From Pinus tabuliformis (lineage: Eukaryota > Streptophyta > Pinopsida > Pinales > Pinaceae): 64,000 bases of DNA. This document shows positions 56,293 through 64,000 of this stretch, in pieces (the stretch's first letter is position 1; each line of letters begins with the position of its first letter). The notes beneath the pieces are model-generated. The model was not told the DNA's origin and did no database searches. It was given only the letters and a program-made list of their open reading frames with translations. The stretch is taken from NCBI GenBank assembly GCA_031772625.1, contig CM062814.1, positions 361,247,750-361,311,749 of the forward strand, given 5' to 3'. Position numbers and translations under genes: made by a program.

Positions 56293-57657
56293 TTTGAGAG
56301 CAACCCTTCCTTCCTTTTGTGGAATTATTCTTAGTTCATCTCAACCACATTTTACTGATTCCCTTTCATGGCATGAAGTACACTATTTTTATGAGGACGA
56401 GAATTATGGATTCTATTGAAGCGAGTTAATATCATTCACGTTATGATTTTTAACAGGACATCTCATTGATGATAGATTCTTTTCAAAAGGGACATAATTA
56501 TTTATATACTACTTTACTGCATTGTTTTTTGCTGTACATGATACTGATTAATCATGTTAATACCATGCTGGTTCCACCCTTCCTGGTTATAATCTTCTCT
56601 GTCTGTAATAAATGAGATTATGGGTATATTTTTTTCTATTGACATGTTCAACTTCTTCCACCATCCCTGCTCTTAAGGAGTACTGAGCCTCCCTCTTTTT
56701 ATCATAAAAATGTGTAATAGCAACAAAATTTTGTTCGCAGATGGACGATTAGGGGTCTCATTACGAGCCAACCTACCATGTTCATAAGGTTGTAACAAAG
56801 TGACATTCCCATTATGGCCACCACACCAGGGTTATGATCCATTGGATAATCAAATTATCCTTGGAACATGAGGTCTCATCACGAGCCGACCTGATCAATT
56901 TTGCTACATCCCAGTGAATGGCAGTGTGGTTATCTGGTTACCATGCCAACACATTGATCTCTTCTGTAGAACAACAATGTAACTCTCCATTTATAAATTG
57001 AGGATCCTGGCTCATATGGGTGAAAAAGCAACCTTGTCGAGGCTATGGACGCCTGCTGGAAGCAGAGGCTCTACTTATGGTATTGAAGTTATATCTTATC
57101 GTCAATTATTACTATAATACCCTTTTCTTATTTTTTCTTTTTTATCAGAGAATTTATTTTGTTAATTTTCCCTGTTTTGAACCTTTATGCATGAAAAATT
57201 GTTTTTAGATCAATTGCATCATTTTCAGCTAGAGTACCATCAGCAAAGCATCTTTTTGGCATATTGTTGTCCTTTTTCTTTTTTTCCATAACTTATCATC
57301 AATCTAAAGCGTCCTATCTTTCATTCATAACTATCTTTACACACTCTTCTCTCATTATAACCATAATTCTCGTCGTCCTATCATTGATAAGTGTACTCTG
57401 CTTCATTCACTATCGTATTGTTCATTCCCTTGTCTTGCCATGAACATAACACCTCTCATACGCTTTGTGGTCATGGAATTCCTTTTCCAATTCGGAGGAT
57501 GTAATGTATGCATTATGGGATTGCATGCGATATGATTACTGCACTCTGCCATAACTTGTTGACTTGATAAAATATTTGATTGAAATTTTTGCATGCATCT
57601 TAGTCTATTGCTATTCAAAACTAACACTGTGGATTTAAGAACATTGTATGCAAAATA
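56293..57657 (+). other. Non-coding stretch in E
   Basis: No pol or other domain. A direct repeat of GTCTCATYACGAGCCRACCT occurs at 56756 and 56874. The rest is AT-rich with no convincing frame. Confidence 0.45.
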
Positions 57658-57670
57658 GTGATTTGTTTAC

Positions 57671-57876
57671 AGGAAAACAACAAGAATGGGAAAAATTCTA
57701 TTCGCAACATGACCACCCTATTGCAACTAACAGAAGAGGCTCGAGCAACTCACGAACGTGAACAACTATTGAGACCTGATGTTCTTGCCTGGATTTCACC
57801 TTTTGCATCACTTTCAGCACCAATGCTGTCTACATCAGCTTCAACAAATGCCGGTCCATATATGTCATTTTGGAGG
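57671..57876 (+). other. Exon-like segment in E, origin unknown
   Basis: An open stretch of about 70 codons between a TTTACAG acceptor-like site and a GAGGTAAAA donor-like site (57876-57880). The composition is coding-like and less AT-rich than its surroundings. It reads LLQLTEEARATHEREQLLRP then DVLAWISPFASLSAPML. I recognise no family. It may be a captured host exon or a decayed ORF3 piece, or it may be chance. Confidence 0.3.
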
Positions 57877-57879
57877 TAA

Positions 57880-58780
57880 AACTTGACGTAAAATAGCATA
57901 ATTTTCTGATTTATTACAAATTTAGGAGAATTTAATGAAAATCCATTTTGAGCATCATTTATCATCCTTCATTTCACATTTTTACCACTTCACATTTTTC
58001 AGCGGCATATTATCTTTCGGTTTGGGGGAGTGTCGCTTTCATTCATTTCTTTCTTATAACCATGTCATTCATAGTCTTTATCATCCATTGCTATTCTTAT
58101 TCATTCTCAACACCTCCTTTATTCCATGTTGTTTTACACCAAGCATAGCATTCAACAGATGGTAGCAACTACCTCTATTTGTTTTCTATCATCGCATGAG
58201 GGCATGCGATTTTTTCAGAGAGGGGGATGAATTGCTACGCATGATGGATGTTTTCTACTTTCTTCCTCATTTAAGGCATACAATTTCATTTTTACACAGT
58301 GCAGAAATTGATTTCCATAATATTTTTTGACCTCAATTCTTGTGATTTTTGGAAAACACAGACATATCATTAATACAAACCCAGACAATTTCAAGTAATA
58401 TTGCTTCATAAAATTTCGGAAATTATGCACTCTCACCTACAGCCATTTTGTTTATATCTCATGATCTGTGCATCAAAACGATCTGATTTTTGGATCATAG
58501 AGGCATTCATATATTATAAATTTACTTGCAACATTTCAACAAAAGCAGGTTTGTAGTTTTTAGGAAAATGGTTAATGAAAGTTGCTGTCACTTATATCAT
58601 ATTTTGCTGCAACTTCATATGCACATAACTTGAATGTCAATTTAAAAATTGTTATGCCTTCATCAACATTCCTAAAATTGAATATTCATTAATTAAAGAA
58701 TAATTCATTAGTTCTATCCATTTCATAAGCTGGGATGAACAAATTTGTTTGCTTGGTTAACACATGTGTTCTGTCTTTGG
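57880..58780 (+). other. Non-coding 3' region of E
   Basis: AT-rich with no domain. A hairpin CGCATG-AGGG-CATGCG with one flanking pair lies at about 58193-58208, with GAGAGGGGGATG downstream. This looks like another copy of the hairpin/purine-tract module. A further purine run is GTTTGGGGGAG near 58020. Confidence 0.45.
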
Positions 58781-58852
58781 ATTGCATGAGGACATGCAAT
58801 ATATTCAGTTTTTTGGTGCATGAGAACATGCAATATATTCGGTGTGGGGGTG
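58781..58852 (+). promoter_or_regulatory. Duplicated stem-loop and polypurine tract of E
   Basis: The first hairpin is ATTGCATG-AGGA-CATGCAAT (58781-58800). The second is TGCATG-AGAA-CATGCA (58817-58832). Each is followed by ATATATTC and then GTTTTTTGG (first) or GTGTGGGGG (second), so the module is tandemly duplicated and only the LTR-proximal purine tract is intact. The second hairpin ends 20 nt before the 3' LTR. Confidence 0.75.
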
Positions 58853-60834
58853 TGTTGGGCAGTGAATACGACCACCTTTTTAACACTTATTTCATCCATT
58901 TTTACTTTTCTTTATCATGTTATTAACTCACGGTTTATCATATAATTCTATTTTACAATGATTTATGCTCTTATGTAAAAATATTATTTCTTCTACTTTA
59001 TTTATAATAAATTGATGATTATGCATGATTTTATCAATGATAGTTTTAATAAATTGGTTATAACATTATTCACCTTTTTTAACCTCCAACATAATTTCCA
59101 GATTGAAGATTTGACCATTAAAAGTGACAACTCAGAAATTCGCTGGAATAAGAAGTGACAGTTTTGCGGTTGAGATTCTGAGCAAATGAAGAATAATTTG
59201 GAAAATCTAGAACATGGGTTTTGTCTAGAACGGACCCAATTAACTTTAATAGATAATGTTTTGCCCAAATTTGACTTGTATTGAGAGAAACACAAGGTTC
59301 TTTGAGCACGATTATCTTAGATTTGTTGTTGCGGCCATCCTCCAAATCTCAGCTGCAAAGCCCAATTCACCTTGCTCTTGTTGATCAATTGGTTAGACGC
59401 AAACCAATTTTGTAATATAAATCATGTTGTACTTATCTTTATTTTAACTTCTCTCTGATCTCTCTATTTAAATGAAAACAGAGATCAAAGATGAGGATGG
59501 CAGAGAGAATGGATAAGAACTAAGAGAAGGGAGAATTGAGGATTTAGAATTAGAGATTTAGAATTAGGAATTCATGATAGGATAGGAGGAAGAAAGGATT
59601 GTTTCATGTTGTAAGTCTCAAAGCTTCAGCTATTGTAATGATTACACCATTTAATGATTAATACCTGATTTGGGAGTTGCTGTTCATTTTTTTCATCTAA
59701 AGTAACCCAGCATCATCCGCTGGCGGCTAAGGGCCGAGCCTCTGGTGGAGTACTCTGCTGCTGTTGTATATTATATTTTTTGTTTATGTGTGGTTTTTCT
59801 TATCAGCTTTATTTGGTAATCTGGTATGTTCTATTATTTTACATCACAGCTCTGTCACGTAATCTCATTTTCTGAGACAAAAATATCATATCGATTTTGC
59901 AACGCATTGCAATTTCTTTAAGTGCTGATATAAATGGTTTTTACAGGATACCATTGCTGATCAATTATAGAATATCTGTGTTGTAACATTTGACCATTGG
60001 TATTACTGAATTCATCCTGGAAATTATATTTCCTTACGATTGTTGAACTTATAAACGTTGTTGTTCCATTCTAAAAAGACAATCGTATTATTTATAAGAC
60101 TGATAATTCGATTACCAGATCAAATTACCATTAAGGTGTGTTGTGTGTTATGTTGCTGTGTATTTCTGTTTGGCTTTCAAGCATTGTTCTATATTTCATT
60201 TCTAATTAGTTGCCATTCTATTTCCGTTTGTTGTCCAGTTTATTCTTAGAGTAAAGGTTGTTATCTGATTCTTGTAGGATACAAATGCTAAATTTATTTC
60301 CTTAGACTAAGGTTTTGCTATTCATTATAGATTGCTATTAATTTGGCTTTGTTGTTGTTCATTTTCATTAATTAGAGTTTGTTGTTCAGATTCCTTTAAT
60401 TACAGTTTGTTGCCCATTTACTTTGCTGTTCATTTCCGTTGGTTAATTGAAAGAGTTTGCTTTTAAAGAGTTTTCCTAATTTACTTTCAATAGCAGCATT
60501 AGTTCAAGTTCTATTTCCTTTTAATTGCTTTAATGCAGGGCTGTCAACTGTAGAGAACATTGGTTATTGCTTCCTCATTCTCAGATTGATTGTCTTGTTC
60601 TAGTTTGATTTCAATTGTATCAATCTTTGAGTTTATGTTGTTGTAGTTAGATTTCTTTTCAAGCATTCATTTACTTTTGTATTTTGGGCACTGTACTACA
60701 TCTTTCATAACATTAATTTTGAGTAAATAGCTGCCTCAGACTGAGTACACTGTTGGAATAAAAAGTCGTTCCTCGGTTGACAATTAATGCGAAGGTAATT
60801 AGGAGTTAAAAAGACACATTTTTATCGCTCCACA
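58853..60834 (+). repeat. 3' LTR of element E
   Basis: 1,982 bp, colinear with the 5' LTR apart from small indels. It ends CTCCACA before GGTGG. Confidence 0.93.
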
Positions 60835-60839
60835 GGTGG
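60835..60839 (+). repeat. 3' target-site duplication of E
   Basis: GGTGG, the repeat of 45441-45445. The A2 sequence resumes and matches A1 from about 21906. Confidence 0.93.
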
Positions 60840-60956
60840 CAGCTCAGTTCACAGCTAAGGTCAGGTCATACGAGTCGAGCTGGAAGAGCTTAACGCAAAG
60901 ATCTCCATGCCTACTGAGTGACTCGAGGGTGAGTTACGATGTTTGTGTTCGGGGGC
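60840..60956 (+). other. A2 3' tail with stem-loop and polypurine tract
   Basis: Matches A1 21911-22026. The hairpin ACTCG-AGGG-TGAGT (60921-60934) has a G-T wobble where A1 has G-C. TTCGGGGGC precedes LTR3, 22 nt after the hairpin. Confidence 0.7.
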
Positions 60957-61940
60957 TGTTGGGAATGAGATCCCCCAAATGGTATTTTTGGGAGTAAAAG
61001 CCCATGTTCAAGTCAAATTTTGTAATAAAATTGTAAAGATTCCACATTTTTTGGTCACAGCGTGTGTAGGTGTCTTAAGTCATGAAGTGTTGTCCACCTT
61101 TAGTTATGTAAAGTAAATTCGGCTGTAAGAGATCTACCCATGGTCCATGGACCATGGGATTGTATAAAAGGAGCTAAGCTCTAAGTAGTTTACGACTAAG
61201 TCGATGATGAAGAAGTCTATGAGAGTCATAGCTCTTAGGTAAGAAGTCTAAGTTTTGGTTCGTAGCATAGGTAGAGGCTCTGCAGGTGAGTGCACAGAGG
61301 CCTAGGGTTGAATTTCATAGCTGAGTGCACAGACCCCTGCAAATGTGTGCGTAGGGCAGATAGAGTTTGTAATTGCTTGGGAATATCAATAAAGAAGAGT
61401 ATTCTACAAATTTTTTTTTTTTTGTTTCTGATTAATGAACGTTATCATTTCATGTATGAATTCCATTTTTAATGGTTATATGATACTCGAACGAATGCAA
61501 TTACACTGGATAACTGAATGCAATTAAGGATATCTATTTACACAGTACTAATCATGACTATCTAATGAGATAAGTAAGAAAATTATACTAGTTTAGGAAT
61601 CTGCACGGAACGCTTCCTTAGGAGTGTGGAAGAGTCTAGATCAAGGGTTAGGGCTACGTGGAGATCAGTCGTATCCTTTTGTGAAGGTATTGAAGGACAT
61701 AATAGAGGGCTCATCTGGCAAGCTGTAGAGCGAAGTGACCTGCATAAAGGTAGGAATAAAGGGAATAAAATGACATCACGACCATCTCAGGGTGTAGAAA
61801 CTTCGTTCCACCATTCCCCCATACTGCTTCGGGCGATAATTCATTCCATGCTCCACGGGCTGATGTCGAAAGGGCCAGTAGTGTAGGGATTTGCGTGGCT
61901 AATTAACATTGAACCTGGGTCAGGTCCCCTCAAGCCAATA
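60957..61940 (+). repeat. LTR3 of family A
   Basis: Intact 984-bp LTR beginning TGTTGGGAA and ending CCAATA. The palindrome is at 61137-61158 and TATAAAAGG at 61163-61171. As after LTR2, the next sequence is the family D protease segment and no primer site is present. Confidence 0.9.
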
Positions 61941-63240
61941 GAAATTCCACTATCCAATGATGTATCATTGATGAAGGTGCCTCCACTTTTGTGATGCATG
62001 CCATTGTTTGGAAGAAACTTGGATCCCCTAACCTATCCACATCCACCATCACTATTCGGGCATGGTATGGTCATCCTTCATAACCGCTTGGATTATATCA
62101 CAACTACCAAGTCACAGTTGTGAGCAAGACAATCTATATTGACATTGAATTCATTCATGCTCCCCTAGACTATAACCTACTTTTGTTTTGTAGTTATACA
62201 TATGCCATGTTACCGATCTCATCTGTGCTCAACCGTAAAGTGTGCTTTCTCGACAATGGAAAGATCATCACCATCAATCAATTGATGTACCATGATCCCA
62301 AAGCCTAGACTTCACCTCAGTCAAACATTTCCTCAATGGCTGGTAATACAAATGTTTCATCCTTCACCAATGTCTCTCCAGGAGTCTTGAAATATTACAC
62401 TTTTCATGGTGCTTACTATGGTCCACCACCTACCCCTTCTGAGCTTATCTTGTCTAGTGTTTGCATGCTCCAAGTATTGCAGGCAACGCACAAATAGTCT
62501 AGTATGACTTTGAAGCAAAGCACACTTCCGCAACCTGTTGTTCCTAAATCAACCCTGCCTTTTGGTATTACCCCTCAAGGACCATTTCCTTCAGTTGGTG
62601 TCTCTCCTATTCCATTTCTACTTGCAACCGTTTACCCAGGCCTTAACCATCTCGGAGTAGTTCCTCTAGGCCATTATCGTTCTCGTCACACATAGTTCTT
62701 ATTTCCACCTCCTAGAGTTTATTCTACACTTTTCATGGCTATGTTGAGTCTACCCAACATTACCTTGGGGATCCTAGTTTGGTACATCGATCCTCCCGTA
62801 AACACTCCATCCAATTAACTTAAGCCTTACACTACTTTGACCCCAGGACAACCTATTGTTCCTACCCCTACCTTTGTCTTATTTCCACAAAAACCTCAAC
62901 ATGTGCCTACTCTTGTTGTGAAAGCATCTAGTGAGGGTGGCAAGGTCCAAAAAAGGGGAATTAAAGAAAAGGCTCTCCCGGCAACTCCAAGTTATCGTAA
63001 GCCACCAAAGAATATTCCTCCTTGTTCTTTATGAAATGTTGCGGGTCATGCCACCAATAATTATCGTTAACTCCCTTACTTTAAGTATGTCGTCATTGAT
63101 GCCTTCCCTGATTCTAACAATCCTCAGGTCCATGTTACCTTACCTGAGTCATCCAAGAAGAAAGGACCATTATGCACAAATCACTCATGTGTTTTGTATG
63201 ATAATTGTGGCCACTATTCTCATCATTGTCCCTGTCTTGA
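61941..63240 (+). pseudogene. Family D protease and linker after LTR3
   Basis: Homologous to 38098-39310. At 62120-62308 the frame shows a protease C-terminal half (YIDIEFIHAPLDYNLLLF, then SYTYAM) and KVCFLDNGKIITINQLMYHD. From 62336 it continues with a Pro/Ser-rich linker in several frames broken by stops. A Cys/His cluster (CDNCGHYSHHCP) is at about 63201-63236. This copy is one base-level step better preserved than A2 over the protease end. Confidence 0.65.
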
Positions 63241-64000
63241 AGATTTTCATGATACACTTTAAGTGCTTTGCGAGTTAGAGGTCACCCGTAGTAAGTCCAA
63301 CTCTCCTCTTCCTAAGGATTCTAGTCCCATTTCTACACTGGAATAGGAGGTATCTCAAACACCCATTGTTATCCCCCCCCTAATATCGGGATGACAGATA
63401 GTACCACTCCCATTCTCTACCTATCGTCATCCATGAGATTCATGCATTAGAACTCCCTTGATGTCTCCTATTGTGATTTTGTTGAACCTTCTTTGAGGAA
63501 CACCCCCGTCTAAACATCGGTAGATATTCCATCTACTTTCCATATGTATCCAAACCTTGACGATGCATATGTGAACCTTGTCTCTCATGAAGATGCTTTA
63601 GGTAGCTCTCCTGCATCATGTGGTCCTTCTTCCTCCTGTCTTCCCATCTTCCATTCTGATGAAGGTATCATGGAAACTATGACCACCCCTGATTATCCTT
63701 GGGATGATATGCATCATTGTGCATACCTCCTTCTGCAACAAACCCATGATCAATATGTTTCGGAGTCCAAATACTTCATTCATGGTGAGCTCAATTGATT
63801 TAACCACCCCTTACTTTAAACCCATGGATTCGAACCGCATACACCTTGTGGCCATTACATTGTCATTCATTATTTGGGTAAGAGGGGATCCATTTTTGAG
63901 TGTCCACAAAAATGAATTCTCCCCAACCCTCCTATTACATCTAGTAGTGTCAACTCTAGTACCATCATTCTTCTCCATTTAGAATAATATCTAGAGTCCC
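63241..64000 (+). pseudogene. Family D pre-RT segment, runs off the window
   Basis: Unlike A2, this copy continues into family D sequence. An 84-codon open piece (63544-63798) reads DDAYVNLVSHEDALGSSPAS and then DYPWDDMHHCAYLLLQQTHD, which looks like the linker before RT of some plant Gypsy polyproteins. No RT motif is reached before 64000. A run of nine C at 63371-63379 breaks the upstream frame. Confidence 0.5.

Larger units (their letters stand above)
45446..60834 (+). mobile_element. Element E: gag-only (pol-less) Athila-like element
   Basis: LTRs of 1,965 and 1,982 bp (TGTTGGG to CTCCACA), a tRNA-Asp-type primer site, an Athila-type gag, then about 4.6 kb without any pol domain, and two hairpin plus purine-tract sites before the 3' LTR. 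Without the Copia insertion it is about 10.2 kb. Sampling the first about 250 bp of the LTRs gives about 6% difference. The structure fits the TR-GAG/LARD class of non-autonomous elements, which would need enzymes from B/C-like partners. Confidence 0.9.

Noticed and set aside
55692..56334. Long open frames in all + frames (for example 201, 186 and 124 codons) that could be read as Phe/Cys-rich membrane proteins
   Set aside because: They are by-products of the T-rich palindrome array. Three overlapping frames are open at once and none has a domain.

Overview
This window is plant nuclear DNA made almost entirely of nested LTR retrotransposons. I see no host gene, tRNA, rRNA or CRISPR array. Three things point to a land plant with a large genome: Athila-type Ty3/Gypsy elements with a tRNA-Asp-like primer site, a Ty1/Copia element primed by initiator tRNA-Met, and three levels of nesting. 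A gymnosperm is plausible, but I cannot show it from this sequence.

Scaffold (family A, all on the + strand): three LTRs of about 0.98 kb lie in direct orientation at 257-1236 (LTR1), 22027-22208 plus 37320-38097 (LTR2, split by an insertion) and 60957-61940 (LTR3). They alternate with internal regions, so the copies share LTRs: LTR-internal-LTR-internal-LTR-internal. Copy A1 has a decayed multi-zinc-knuckle gag, protease, RNase H, integrase and a third ORF. Copy A2 has the same protease-to-ORF3 segment, but its 5' end is a protease/linker segment of another Gypsy family (called D here). The same D segment also follows LTR3. Both A1 and A2 lack reverse transcriptase at the same junction.

Insertions into the scaffold: element B (7581-20143, target duplication GATAA) is in A1 ORF3. 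Element C (22209-37314, duplication CTACC) is in LTR2, at the edge of a promoter palindrome. Element E (45446-60834, duplication GGTGG) is near the 3' end of A2. Element F, a Copia element on the minus strand (48449-53652, duplication ATTTT), is inside the gag of E. B and C are large Athila-like elements with gag, pol and an extra downstream ORF. Hand comparison of their LTR pairs gives about 36 differences each (about 2.0% and 1.7%). E has gag but no pol, and its interior is filled with unusual repeats. Sampled LTR differences in E and F are about 6%. No element has an intact coding set.

Most interesting signals: (1) a stem-loop with an AGGA/AGGG loop lies 18-22 nt upstream of the 3' LTR in all four Gypsy families, with stem sequences that differ yet stay paired; (2) a perfect 22-bp palindrome lies 4 bp upstream of the TATA box in all three A LTRs; (3) E carries an array of hairpin-forming palindromes; (4) the 11-mer TTCTACAGGAA is scattered through LTR, untranslated and coding parts of C; (5) the RT-less A copies form an LTR-sharing tandem array.
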